NCBI RefSeq assembly: GCF_017641085.1 | Contig: NZ_JAEPPI010000001.1 | Location: 620,001-684,000, forward strand | From: Gracilimonas sp. | Lineage (GTDB): Bacteria; Bacteroidota; Rhodothermia; Balneolales; Balneolaceae | Direction of reading: 5' to 3' | Length of the DNA stretch: 64,000 nt | Shown here: positions 26,876 to 35,994 of the stretch, piece after piece | Layout: each line of letters begins with the position of its first letter | Position numbering within the stretch: position 1 is the stretch's first letter | Notes under the pieces: model-generated | Told to the model about the DNA's origin: nothing | Database searches by the model: none | What the model saw: only the letters and a program-made list of their open reading frames with translations | Position numbers and translations under genes: made by a program

Positions 26876-28002
26876 ATATCATCCGGGTTTTACTTCGTAA
26901 AGAGTTTCTGCAGATTTTCCGTAACAAAGCGATGTTGCCTATCCTGTTTGTGATGCCGGTGGTTCAGTTGCTGGTTCTTTCCTTTGCTGCCACTTATGAA
27001 CTGAAAGAGGTTGACTTTGCCCTGATTGACAGGGATCAATCCGAACTTTCCAGAGAGCTGACGGCAAAACTTCAGGCTACCGGCTACTTCACCCTGAAGC
27101 TGGAAACCTTTGACCGGGAAGAAGCACTTGATGCTATGAATGCCGGCCTGGTTAAAATGATCATTCACATTCCTTCTGAATTTGGAAAGGATGCCTCAAC
27201 CGGAAAGCAGGCAGATCTGCAGCTGATTATTGATGCCGTGGACGGCAGCACGGCCGGACTCATTCAATCATACAGTGCATCTATCCTGAATGATCTGAAC
27301 ACCGAAGTTTTGACTAAGCTAAATATTGAAGAGGCGGGGCAGCAGATTAAACAAGCCAAATCAATTAATATCATTCCTCAAAACTGGTACAACCCGAACC
27401 TGGATTACATCACCTATATGGTGCCGGGCATTTTGGTGGTGCTTGTTTCCATGATCGGCGTGTTTTTATCGGGGATGAATATTGTCCGGGAGCAGGAGAT
27501 CGGAACCATTGAACAGCTGAATGTAACACCCATACGAAAGTACCAGTTTATGATAGGGAAGCTGCTTCCATTCTGGGTGATTGGAATGGTGGATTTACTC
27601 ATTGGCCTGGCCCTGGCCCGCTATGGTTTTCAGATTCCTTTTTTGGGTAGTCTTGCAACGGTGCTGGTGGTTGCGGGGATCTTTTTGATTGTTATACAAT
27701 CGCTGGGTCTTCTTATTTCTACCTTAACCCACACCCAGCAGCAGGCTATGTTTATTGCCTGGTTCATTATGGTCATTTTTATACTGATGGGCGGATTGTT
27801 CACTCCTATTGAAAGCATGCCCGAGTGGGCACAACAGCTGACTTTGGCTAACCCGGTAGCTTATTTCATTAAGATTATGCGGATGGTGTTACTGAAAGGA
27901 GCCGGCTGGAAAGAAATTCAGTTTATGGTTTATACGCTTATTGGGATGGGAAGTGTGTTGCTGCTGATCTCCATCAATCGCTATAAGAAAACGACGGGCT
28001 AA
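26872..28002 (+). CDS. ABC-2 type permease 2 (YbhS/YbhR-like)
   Basis: 376 residues from the ATG at 26872, which overlaps the previous stop (ATGA). A longer upstream frame to 26707 is just the shadow of permease 1. Its topology matches the neighbouring permease (one N-terminal helix, a periplasmic domain, a C-terminal helical bundle with the EQEIGTIEQLNVTP loop), so the pair should form a heterodimer. Last gene of the tetR operon. Confidence 0.88.
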   Translation: MNIIRVLLRKEFLQIFRNKAMLPILFVMPVVQLLVLSFAATYELKEVDFALIDRDQSELSRELTAKLQATGYFTLKLETFDREEALDAMNAGLVKMIIHIPSEFGKDASTGKQADLQLIIDAVDGSTAGLIQSYSASILNDLNTEVLTKLNIEEAGQQIKQAKSINIIPQNWYNPNLDYITYMVPGILVVLVSMIGVFLSGMNIVREQEIGTIEQLNVTPIRKYQFMIGKLLPFWVIGMVDLLIGLALARYGFQIPFLGSLATVLVVAGIFLIVIQSLGLLISTLTHTQQQAMFIAWFIMVIFILMGGLFTPIESMPEWAQQLTLANPVAYFIKIMRMVLLKGAGWKEIQFMVYTLIGMGSVLLLISINRYKKTTG

Positions 28003-28005
28003 GGC

Positions 28006-28050
28006 ACGAACACCGAACATTGAACACCGAACACTCAACATTGAATATTG
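28006..28050. repeat. GAACACCGAACA-type intergenic repeat
   Basis: A run of near-identical units (GAACACCGAACATT, GAACACCGAACACT) is followed by an imperfect palindrome CTCAACATTGAATATTGAG at 28032-28050. It lies between the convergent ABC permease and glycosyltransferase genes and may end both transcripts. Similar AACAC-rich runs are common between genes in this phylum (recollection). Confidence 0.65.
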
Positions 28051-28060
28051 AGGTCTGAGC

Positions 28061-28756
28061 TCAATCGAACTTGGGGTGGATGATCAGGTTTTTGTAGGCG
28101 TGAACCATGGTCTCCTGGGATAAACCGGCGAAGTACATCATAAAGATAATCAGGTTGGCGAAGTTCACCCGAAAGTACCCGTTGTTGTCGTATTTGCGGG
28201 CAGAGACGGTGGCGTTTTTGGGGATAATCCGAAAGCTGGAATCGGACTGAATTTTCTGGATCAGATCGTAATCCTCCATAATCATAAAATCTTCCCGAAA
28301 GCCGCCTAACTCGTTAAATAAATCTCTTTTGATGAACAGGGTTTGATCACCGCCCCGGCACATCAAACGGTCAAAACGGGTGCAGTAGGCATTGATTTTT
28401 AAAAGGGGATGGTTCGTATCAAACCGGTAGCGGTAGCAACCGGATTCATAGCCCTGAGACAAAGCCTCCTCAATATCATCGCGAAAAGTGGCCGGAGGAA
28501 AGGTATCGGCATGGACGAAATAGAGAATTTCCCCGGTTGACTTTTCTGCACCATAGTTCATTTGGGCAGCACGGCCTTTTCTGGGTGACTTCAGGCAGGT
28601 GAACCCATTTTGCTCAACAATGCTAATGGTTTTGTCAGAGCTGCCTCCATCTACAACCAGTAGTTCATCGGAAGGGCCTATGGCATCACTCAAGTGAATC
28701 AATAAATCCAATATGGTGTTTTCTTCGTTATATGTAGGGACAATGATGCTCAGCAT
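28061..28756 (-). CDS. Family 2 glycosyltransferase (TIGR04283-like)
   Basis: 231 residues. IIVPTYNEENTI starts a GT-A fold; VVDGGSSDKT and FVHADTFPP (DxD-like metal site) follow, and RGGDQTLFIKRDLFNELGGF and MEDYDL complete a GT2 fold. KGRAAQMNYGAEKSTGEIL is characteristic of the small TIGR04283 subfamily, annotated in some genomes as arsenosugar-associated. Acceptor unknown. One C-terminal hydrophobic stretch (LIIFMMYFAGL). Confidence 0.87.
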   Translation of the reverse strand: MLSIIVPTYNEENTILDLLIHLSDAIGPSDELLVVDGGSSDKTISIVEQNGFTCLKSPRKGRAAQMNYGAEKSTGEILYFVHADTFPPATFRDDIEEALSQGYESGCYRYRFDTNHPLLKINAYCTRFDRLMCRGGDQTLFIKRDLFNELGGFREDFMIMEDYDLIQKIQSDSSFRIIPKNATVSARKYDNNGYFRVNFANLIIFMMYFAGLSQETMVHAYKNLIIHPKFD

Positions 28757-28842
28757 TTCACAGTAAGATAAATCAATATTGGATAGTCAATACGATGTGT
28801 TGGGTTTTGCAGATGTTTTTAATATTCAAAAAGAATAACAAA

Positions 28843-29658
28843 ATGAAGAAAATAATTTTTAGTGTTTTATTAATGGCAGGAGTGCTGGCCTCTGTCAATA
28901 TTCAGGCTCAGGAAGGAATGTCGGCAGATACCGTTAACCTGGATGCAATGACTTACGCCGAACTTTCCGAGCAAATGATTGAGAATCTCAGACAAGGCAA
29001 ATCAACAAAAGCCATTCAGGAAAAACTGGCGAATGTATCCGAAAAAGAGTTAAAGGCAAGCCTGGATTCGGAAGGAGAACGGAAAGCATTTTGGCTGAAT
29101 GTATATAACGCATACGTGCAAATTATTTTGACTGAAGATCCTGAGTTGTTTGAAGACCGGGATTCGGTATTTGGTTATAACTTTTTCTCATCCCCCCAAA
29201 TAACCATTGCCGGAAAGGATGTAAGCTTTGATGATATTGAGCATGGCATTATCAGAAGATCCAAAGTTAAAATTTCCGGTGGGTATGCCAGCAATCCATT
29301 TCCCGGTGGATATGAAAAGAAATTTCGATGGTATGAAGTTGACCCCCGCATTCACTTTGCACTCAATTGTGGAGCTGCAGCCTGTCCTTACATCGCCGCC
29401 TACGATCCTGACCGGGTGAACGAGCAGCTGGACATCACCACGAAACAATACCTGGAAAAAACAACGGACTATTATCCGGAAGAAAACAGGGTAGTCGTAA
29501 ATAAGCTTATGAGCTGGTTCCGTGCCGACTTTGGTGGAAAAAGCGGAGCTGTACAAATGCTTAAAGATTATGAAATCATACCTCAGGATGCCGATCCTTC
29601 CGTTGAATTTAAAGAATACGATTGGACGCTGGAACTGGGTAACTATAAAGATATCTGA
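28843..29658 (+). CDS. DUF547 family secreted protein
   Basis: 271 residues from the ATG at 28843 (MKKIIFSVLLMAGVL, cleaved after IQAQ); the longer frame from 28795 would bury the signal peptide. The DUF547 core is clear: FWLNVYNAYVQI, HGIIRRSK, DPRIHFALNCGAAACPYI and LMSWFRADFGG. The conserved Cys, His and Asn resemble a papain/transglutaminase-like site, but the activity of this family is not established. Its stop directly abuts the stop of the convergent barrel gene. Confidence 0.87.
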   Translation: MKKIIFSVLLMAGVLASVNIQAQEGMSADTVNLDAMTYAELSEQMIENLRQGKSTKAIQEKLANVSEKELKASLDSEGERKAFWLNVYNAYVQIILTEDPELFEDRDSVFGYNFFSSPQITIAGKDVSFDDIEHGIIRRSKVKISGGYASNPFPGGYEKKFRWYEVDPRIHFALNCGAAACPYIAAYDPDRVNEQLDITTKQYLEKTTDYYPEENRVVVNKLMSWFRADFGGKSGAVQMLKDYEIIPQDADPSVEFKEYDWTLELGNYKDI

Positions 29659-30735
29659 TTAAAAGGCTTCGCCGATGGTGAGCACGAAACCGTTTACCCC
29701 CGGGCCGAAGCCGGCATCCAGCCGAATGTTGACCTTGCGGTTTTCATCAATCATGTAGCGTAATCCCGGGCCAAGGGTCCATTTTAGGTTTGTCAATGGG
29801 GAATCTGATAGGTTTTGGACTACATTCCCCACAGATGCGAAAATGACTGCGCCAAACCGTTTATACACAGGAACCCTATATTCAGCTTGAGTAGTCAGGT
29901 ATACCTTATCCCGGTATCGGCCCTCGAGGTAACCGCGCATTTGTTTTGGTCCGCCCAGCAACGCCAGCTTCTGAAACGGGACGTTGCCACCGGTAAATTT
30001 GCTCACAAAATTAAACCCGAGGGTATGATCGTAAGCGTTGGTATGGAACGTTCGGGCATCCAATGAGAGCTGGAAGAAGTCATAATCGCTCCCGGTCCAA
30101 GACTGATCTATGAGTCCCTGAAGCTCCAGGTAGCTTCCGGATTCTGTATAGAAAATATTGTCTCTTGTATCAAACACAGATGATATACCGATGCCGGAAT
30201 GAGTACCACCCGCGGTTCCTGTTGGGTTATTGGTATCCAGTAAGCCTCCGGATTGAATGTTAGTCATATCGTAACGGTCGTACCAATAGCTTACCCCGGC
30301 ATAGATTTTTCTGCTGACCTTATGAAGCGCGTTTATCTGAATGCGGGGAAAGTTAACCCGGTAGGTTTCTTCGTTACTTTCCGGGGTGTTGCTTCCTATC
30401 CCGTAATATTTGTAGGTATATCGATAGTATCCTATTTCTCCATCCAGCCGCCAGTTATTCTGTTGAAGATAAAGCTCATAAGGAAAGTAAAGGAGGAGCT
30501 GTTTTTCCAGAGTATAGGCTGCCCCGAAATTGATTTGAGATGGTTTGCCGGAATTCAGGTTGTTTTTAAAATCGAAGGTGTAGATTCCGAGTCCGCCAGC
30601 GGCAAAACTCGTTTCTTCGGTGTAGAAAATAACAGGAAATCCTCTTAATGCCTGGTTTTTAATTTGGGCATTCAGCGGTCTTGAAAATACAGCTAAGATG
30701 AAGCCAAGAAGAAAAACACCTGAATAAATTCGCAT
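29659..30735 (-). CDS. Outer-membrane beta-barrel protein of the Omp85/surface-antigen family
   Basis: 358 residues with a signal peptide (cleaved after LNAQ). Repeating amphipathic strands end in a C-terminal Phe. The motif GGPKQMRGYLEGRYRDKVYLTTQAEYRVPV is the RGY/F-containing loop of the Omp85 (D15) barrel. There is no POTRA domain, so it is a barrel-only member whose partner and cargo are unknown. The GAF kinase gene lies directly upstream (22 bp), possibly in one transcript. Confidence 0.83.
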   Translation of the reverse strand: MRIYSGVFLLGFILAVFSRPLNAQIKNQALRGFPVIFYTEETSFAAGGLGIYTFDFKNNLNSGKPSQINFGAAYTLEKQLLLYFPYELYLQQNNWRLDGEIGYYRYTYKYYGIGSNTPESNEETYRVNFPRIQINALHKVSRKIYAGVSYWYDRYDMTNIQSGGLLDTNNPTGTAGGTHSGIGISSVFDTRDNIFYTESGSYLELQGLIDQSWTGSDYDFFQLSLDARTFHTNAYDHTLGFNFVSKFTGGNVPFQKLALLGGPKQMRGYLEGRYRDKVYLTTQAEYRVPVYKRFGAVIFASVGNVVQNLSDSPLTNLKWTLGPGLRYMIDENRKVNIRLDAGFGPGVNGFVLTIGEAF

Positions 30736-30756
30736 TCATAACCTCAATTATATAGT

Positions 30757-31959
30757 CTAAAGAGGGATGTTTACGGTGATTTCTGTTCCCTCATTCTTTT
30801 GGGATTCAATTAACAGAGAACCATTTATGGATTCAGTCAGGTGTTTGGCCAGCTTGAATCCAAATCCGAAGCCCCGCTCTTGTCCGGTTCCCTTTGTTGA
30901 ACGTCCCCGGTTGCCCATAATCTCTTTTATTTGTTCACCGGACATTCCAACGCCATTATCTTTGATCACACCGATAAGCCCCAAGTCCGGTTTTTTGATA
31001 TCCAGACTCACTTCCACGCTTCCATTTTCCGGGGTGAATTTGATCGCATTGGAAACCAGGTTTCCGAATATCTGGAGTAATTTATGCTTGGGAAAAGTAA
31101 GTCCCTGATGCCCATTATTAATCACGATTTTATAATCTATGGACTTGTTGAGTGCCTGTGGTTTATATAGGTCTTCGAGCTTCTTTTGCAGAACTTCGAG
31201 GGTAAGCTGATTTTTGAAGAGTTGATTTTCCTGTGATTGATCTTCAAAGTCACTCAATATTTCATCCGCCAGATCTAAAACGGATCTGCCGCCTTTGTTG
31301 ATGAGTTCCAGAAGTTGCATGAGCTCTTCTTTCTTTTCACCCTTGGCCTGGTCGCGAAGGATTTCAGCAATACCAATGATACCTCCAATGGGCCCACGGA
31401 TATCATGACTTACTTTGCGCTGTATTTCCTTAAGCTCATCCACGTTGTGGCGCATCAGCTTCAGCTTATGCTCATACTCAATTCGCGTGATGACCTCATT
31501 GGCAATGATTTTCAGAAATGATTCTTTCTCAGGAGTAAGATCATGCTCATCGGTATCCATTACGCACATAGCTCCGATTCGGTGGCCATCCGGAGTCTTT
31601 AGTGGCACTCCGTAGTAATACTTAATATGAGGGGAGTTCTTGACATACTCTTTATCCTTAAAGCGCTCATCTTCCGTCATGTCTTCCACCTCTAATGATT
31701 CATCATCCAGTACTACATACTGGCAAACGGTTTCTTCCCGGGGAGTTTGAAGTACATCAAGTCCAACTTTCGAAACCGTCCACTGGGTGGTTGTATCCAA
31801 CAGGTTGATGAGAGAAATGGGAGTGCCGGCAACGTGAGCTGCAAGCCGGGTTAAATCATCTAATTTTCCGTGAATTTCCGAATAGTCAATATCATATTCA
31901 GATAATTTTAAAGCTCGCTCAAATTCATTTTCAGGGATCAGAGCTGAAGTGTCAGGCAT
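30757..31959 (-). CDS. GAF-domain sensor histidine kinase (soluble)
   Basis: 400 residues, no membrane segment. A GAF domain (about 15-165; YYYGVPLKTPDGHRIGAMCVMD) is followed by HisKA with KVSHDIRGP (His about 183) and HATPase with NLVSNAIKF, DNGVGM and GFGFGFKLAKH. The ligand of the GAF domain is unknown. No receiver gene is adjacent, so it is an orphan. It ends 15 bp from the lipoprotein gene upstream in the same direction. Confidence 0.88.
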   Translation of the reverse strand: MPDTSALIPENEFERALKLSEYDIDYSEIHGKLDDLTRLAAHVAGTPISLINLLDTTTQWTVSKVGLDVLQTPREETVCQYVVLDDESLEVEDMTEDERFKDKEYVKNSPHIKYYYGVPLKTPDGHRIGAMCVMDTDEHDLTPEKESFLKIIANEVITRIEYEHKLKLMRHNVDELKEIQRKVSHDIRGPIGGIIGIAEILRDQAKGEKKEELMQLLELINKGGRSVLDLADEILSDFEDQSQENQLFKNQLTLEVLQKKLEDLYKPQALNKSIDYKIVINNGHQGLTFPKHKLLQIFGNLVSNAIKFTPENGSVEVSLDIKKPDLGLIGVIKDNGVGMSGEQIKEIMGNRGRSTKGTGQERGFGFGFKLAKHLTESINGSLLIESQKNEGTEITVNIPL

Positions 31960-31973
31960 AAAATATTAAGAGG

Positions 31974-32867
31974 CTATTGTTTTGAAAGATTCCAAACGTC
32001 TACGCGATCTAAAGCAATATACGGAACGGCTATGTGATTCAGATTGGTGTTAATTCCAATATCGGCCGGTCGGCCGGTTGTTTTGATGAGGATTGTGCTT
32101 GCCGAGCCGTCAAAATAACGGATGCTGGAATCCTGCTGGCTGGCAGCCAATAAATTTGACTGATGAAACTCGATACCGTCAAAATAACCACCTTCCAGGG
32201 TTGCGTATTCGTCCAAATCATCCAAACTGCTGAAAGAACGGAAAATTTGATCGCCGCCCCACGGAGCCAAAACAAACTGTTGACTCTCGGGATTCAGCGT
32301 TATTCCATTGGGAGCTTCAGGAAGTGAGTCCAGATAAATGGAAGGCGTGCCGGCTTCAACTTTAAAAACCCGGCTGGTCCCGGTATCTGTCACAAACAAT
32401 GTGCCTTCCGCATCGGCTGAGATATCATTCAAGAAGCCAATTTCAAAATCCGAAAAATCAATAAAATCTGTTTGCTCACCGGTTGATGTATCAAAGCCGT
32501 GTACGCCAAGCACATCCGCGGCCCATAGTGTGTTTTCGATGATGAACATGCCTCTTGGAGCATGAAGGGGAGCATCAGCAGTGCCGGTCATAAATTTAAG
32601 ATTCAGAATATTTCCCTTTGCATCCGCTTTGGTTATAAAACCGGTGGAGTCCTGTGTGTTCCCGCCGCCGGTAAAATTGGAAATGAAATAGACATCCTGT
32701 TCTGGGTCATACCGAACAGCCTCGGGGCCATCCAGTCCGCTAATGGTAAAGGCGATATCAGTGGTATCCTGAACGGTTTCCCAGTTGACCGGAGTCGTTT
32801 TTGTCTCATTAGCCGTACAGGAAATAAGAAAACCGGTAAGTAACATCATTAAACATATACGCATCAT
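31974..32867 (-). CDS. Beta-propeller lipoprotein (SMP-30/gluconolactonase-like)
   Basis: 297 residues; lipobox LISC near residue 17. Repeats of the type NDISADAEGTLFVTDTGTSRVFKV, APNGITLNPE and YFDGIEFHQ form blades of a six-bladed propeller like SMP-30/strictosidine-synthase proteins. Metal-site residues cannot be assigned by eye. Probably periplasmic, hydrolytic or binding role unknown. Confidence 0.78.
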   Translation of the reverse strand: MMRICLMMLLTGFLISCTANETKTTPVNWETVQDTTDIAFTISGLDGPEAVRYDPEQDVYFISNFTGGGNTQDSTGFITKADAKGNILNLKFMTGTADAPLHAPRGMFIIENTLWAADVLGVHGFDTSTGEQTDFIDFSDFEIGFLNDISADAEGTLFVTDTGTSRVFKVEAGTPSIYLDSLPEAPNGITLNPESQQFVLAPWGGDQIFRSFSSLDDLDEYATLEGGYFDGIEFHQSNLLAASQQDSSIRYFDGSASTILIKTTGRPADIGINTNLNHIAVPYIALDRVDVWNLSKQ

Positions 32868-32948
32868 AGGATCTATTAGGTTAAAGGTGACCTGAAGGGT
32901 AGTTTGTATAAAAGTGCGGTTCTGAGCAAAAGAAATGAAGATACTGTT

Positions 32949-33650
32949 TTATGAATTGAAAATGGATATATCTCTAATTTCAAAGTAATCTTCCTGCTCA
33001 ACATCGGTATTAATAACAATTCCTCCTATCAATAAGAGGGGACTATTTCCCAGGTTTTCGATACAGGCAGATACCATATCAGTGAGCTCTCTCTTGATTT
33101 GGTGGTAAGCAATATCGGTGATTTTTACGATTTGATTGTCCGCTTTTTTGATGTCTTTGTAATTCTCAATCAGCAGTTTATTAACTTGCCCCTGCTGGTA
33201 GTCATCATGAGAAATCATCAATATGTTGCCGGCTTTTACATTCTCGAGTCCGGCAATCAAAGAACCGCAACAGGCAGAAGAATCAGCCTGGCCTTCCCGC
33301 ATTAATTCGCCGGTGGTGCCATTTTTCGAAATCCCAATGTGAGGCCCGTACACAATTACAGCACCGCCATCATCCGGAATATGGCTGGCAAAAGCACGAA
33401 ATCCTGTTTTGCCGGCAAAGGGGATTCCCGAAATACCACCAAATCGAAAAGGGCCGGGTGCGGCAAAATGGCGGCTCATTCCGTCTAAAGAGTTGTTGAC
33501 CTCATCACTGCAAACCGAGGTTCCCCAAATGCATTGTTTGGGACGCATTCCGTGTTTCTGTATCTCTTCCAGGATGTTCTTCTCAACTAATGAAAGAGGT
33601 TCTGCTTCGGAATAGTGCTTGGTAATATACTGCATGCTTTTGATGGTCAA
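32949..33650 (-). CDS. LCIB-type (theta class) carbonic anhydrase homologue
   Basis: 233 residues. Three blocks match what I know of algal LCIB/LCIC proteins: VCSDEVN (zinc Cys and Asp), YGPHIGISKNGTTG (zinc His) and SSACCGSLIAGL (second zinc Cys), with the connecting FGGISGIPFAGKTGFRAFASHIP segment. These proteins interconvert CO2 and bicarbonate through a beta-CA-like site. No transporter or Rubisco gene is adjacent. ATGs at 33650 and 33635 are both possible. Family assignment is from motif memory; activity is inferred. Confidence 0.7.
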   Translation of the reverse strand: MTIKSMQYITKHYSEAEPLSLVEKNILEEIQKHGMRPKQCIWGTSVCSDEVNNSLDGMSRHFAAPGPFRFGGISGIPFAGKTGFRAFASHIPDDGGAVIVYGPHIGISKNGTTGELMREGQADSSACCGSLIAGLENVKAGNILMISHDDYQQGQVNKLLIENYKDIKKADNQIVKITDIAYHQIKRELTDMVSACIENLGNSPLLLIGGIVINTDVEQEDYFEIRDISIFNS

Positions 33651-34003
33651 TTCATGAATTCGGCCGTTAATCTAATCATAACACAGCACATTGTATAGGG
33701 GATCATTTGTTTGAAACTAGTACCAGCAAAAAACGGGGCAGAAAAATAATTGGGTGAAATCTCATAACAGAAGGTTTTTATATGTATCTTGGGGGCTTAC
33801 TGAATTTGTGAGTTCGCGATAAGACTGGAACAACCCGGTTTTCGAAAAGAAAACCTTTCAGGTTTATAGAACCTTGCTGGCCTTTATGAATCAAGCAGTC
33901 GTGCTTGCCTCTTGTCATTAGCTCACCTTACCAATTAATGATTCCGGGCAAGATCAACGCGCAGCACAAATTTCTTTGTACGGGATAAAACCGAATACAA
34001 TTT
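33651..34003 (+). other. 353-bp leader region upstream of the DEAD-box helicase
   Basis: No gene. Contains two compact hairpins: AAACC/GGTTT at 33851-33865, and CAAGCA-GTCG-TGCTTG, a perfect 6-bp stem with tetraloop, at 33892-33907. A long structured leader is known for cold-inducible helicase mRNAs (established for E. coli deaD/cspA types), so this may be regulatory. No confident promoter seen. Confidence 0.5.
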
Positions 34004-35836
34004 ATGTCATCGTTCAAAGAACTGGGCTTATCGCCCGAAATATGCCAAGCCGTTGAAGATCTTGGCTTTGAAACCCCAACCGAAGTACAGTCCAGGGCTA
34101 TCCCTACCATTCTGGCTTCTCAGCGCGACCTGATTGCGCTTGCCCAAACCGGAACGGGTAAAACCGGCGCTTTTGGTATGCCTGTACTTCAACAGGTTGA
34201 TGCCAACTCAAACAATGTGCAGGTACTGGTGTTATCACCAACCCGCGAGCTGGCTATTCAAATTGCCAAAGACCTTAAGTCTTTCGCCAAGCATCAAAAA
34301 GGAATTAAAACAGTGGCCGTGTATGGTGGAGCTAATATCTCTACCCAAATTCGCGCACTTAACAACGGATGCCAGGTTGTAATCGGAACTCCGGGCAGAA
34401 TGCTGGACCTGATTCGCCGCCGTAAACTGGACGTAACCAACGTACGTTCTCTGGTACTTGATGAAGCTGATGAAATGCTGAATATGGGCTTCCAGGATGA
34501 TCTGGATGCTATTTTAGCGGACACTCCCCAAGGAAAACAAACGTTGCTGTTTTCAGCTACCATGCCGAAGCAGATTTCCAAAATGGCTCGGAAATACATG
34601 AACAATCCTGAAGAGATTGAAGTAAACGCCCGCAACTCAGGTGCCCTCAATGTGGAGCACCATTATTACATGGTTCACGCCAAAGACCGGTATGATGCCC
34701 TCAAACGAATTGCGGATGTAAATCCTGATATCTATGGGATTATTTTTTGCCGAACACGACGCGAAACTTCTGAAGTGGCATCCAAGCTTTCGAAAGAAGG
34801 ATATAATGCTGATTTACTGAATGGAGATTTATCACAAGCGCAGCGCGATGAAGTGATGAACCGGTTCCGCACCAAGGAACTCCAGTTGCTGGTAGCTACA
34901 GATGTAGCCGCACGTGGACTTGATGTCGATAACCTGACGCACGTTATCAACTACAACCTGCCGGATGATCTGGAAGTGTATATTCACCGAAGTGGCCGTA
35001 CTGGTCGCGCAGGGAATAGCGGTATTGCCGTTTCCATTATTCACACCCGTGAAATGGGCAGAATTCGTGCGCTGGAAAAAATGTCCGGAAAGGAATTCAT
35101 CAAGCAGGATGTTCCAAAAGGAGAAGAAGTATGCGGAGTCCGCATGATGGATATGGTGGACAAGCTGAAGGCTACCGAAGTCAACGAAAAGCAGATTGAG
35201 AAGTATCTGCCTCAGGTGTATGAGAAATTAGCGGACCTTGGCTGGCAGGAACTGATTCAACATTTTGTTTCCATGGAATTCAACCAGATTCTGGAATATT
35301 ACCAGGAAGCAGGCGATATCAATGCCTCAGCCGGTAGATCAAAGAATAATAACAACCGTAATAACCCTTCCCGTAAGAACAATGGAAGAAGTAATTCCGG
35401 CGGAAGCGGAAGACATGCTGAAGAAGGGTTTACCCGATACTTCCTGAATGTTGGTAACCGTGACGGACTTAATCCGGCCCGTTTGATGGGAGTTGTGAAC
35501 GAGCAGCTGAATGGCAAGAAGCCGAATTTTGGCAAAATCGATATTCAGAATAACTTCTCTTTCTTTGAAGTGGAAGAAGGTTTTGATGCCAAGTTATTCG
35601 ATGCTGTAAACGGAACTCAGTTTGAAGGCCGTGATCTTTCCGTAGAATTGGCCAAGCCTGATAGTAACGGATCCGGATCTTCTTCAAAAGGATCGTCATC
35701 CGGAAGCTATAAAGGAAAAGGGAAAGGCGGTTCCAAATCCAAAAGAGGAAATCGCAAGTCTAAAGGTGATGAGCCTTTTTCGAAATCCAAGGGTGGAAGA
35801 ATCAAGAAAAAGCGCAGCCCGGAAGTTTACGCTTAA
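34004..35836 (+). CDS. deaD: DEAD-box RNA helicase (DeaD/CsdA type) with DbpA-like RNA-binding domain
   Basis: 610 residues. All core motifs are present: Q motif (FETPTEVQSRAIP), AQTGTGKT, PTRELA, TPGR, DEAD, SAT, GLDVDNLTHVINY and HRSGRTGRAG. From about 470 there is a DbpA-like RNA-binding domain (YFLNVGNRDGLNPARLMGVV to RDLSVELAKP), flanked by an Asn/Arg-rich linker and a Ser/Gly/Lys-rich basic tail. It unwinds structured RNA in ribosome assembly and mRNA decay, typically in the cold. Monocistronic with a strong terminator. Confidence 0.93.
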   Translation: MSSFKELGLSPEICQAVEDLGFETPTEVQSRAIPTILASQRDLIALAQTGTGKTGAFGMPVLQQVDANSNNVQVLVLSPTRELAIQIAKDLKSFAKHQKGIKTVAVYGGANISTQIRALNNGCQVVIGTPGRMLDLIRRRKLDVTNVRSLVLDEADEMLNMGFQDDLDAILADTPQGKQTLLFSATMPKQISKMARKYMNNPEEIEVNARNSGALNVEHHYYMVHAKDRYDALKRIADVNPDIYGIIFCRTRRETSEVASKLSKEGYNADLLNGDLSQAQRDEVMNRFRTKELQLLVATDVAARGLDVDNLTHVINYNLPDDLEVYIHRSGRTGRAGNSGIAVSIIHTREMGRIRALEKMSGKEFIKQDVPKGEEVCGVRMMDMVDKLKATEVNEKQIEKYLPQVYEKLADLGWQELIQHFVSMEFNQILEYYQEAGDINASAGRSKNNNNRNNPSRKNNGRSNSGGSGRHAEEGFTRYFLNVGNRDGLNPARLMGVVNEQLNGKKPNFGKIDIQNNFSFFEVEEGFDAKLFDAVNGTQFEGRDLSVELAKPDSNGSGSSSKGSSSGSYKGKGKGGSKSKRGNRKSKGDEPFSKSKGGRIKKKRSPEVYA

Positions 35837-35859
35837 GGGTAACAGGCGCAGATAAAATT

Positions 35860-35894
35860 AAAGCACAAATCCGGAAACGGGTTTGTGCTTTTTT
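35860..35894 (+). terminator. Rho-independent terminator of the helicase gene
   Basis: Arms AAAGCACAAA (35860-35869) and TTTGTGCTTT (35882-35891) with an inner CCG-GAAA-CGG cap, followed by T residues to 35894. Confidence 0.92.
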
Positions 35895-35994
35895 GTTTGG
35901 GGTAATTCAGGCAGAGGCCTTGATGGCTGTTCTGAGCTTTAAGTATCTAAGAGCCAATTTATTAAAAGGGAGGGGCTTCAGAAATAATAGGTTT

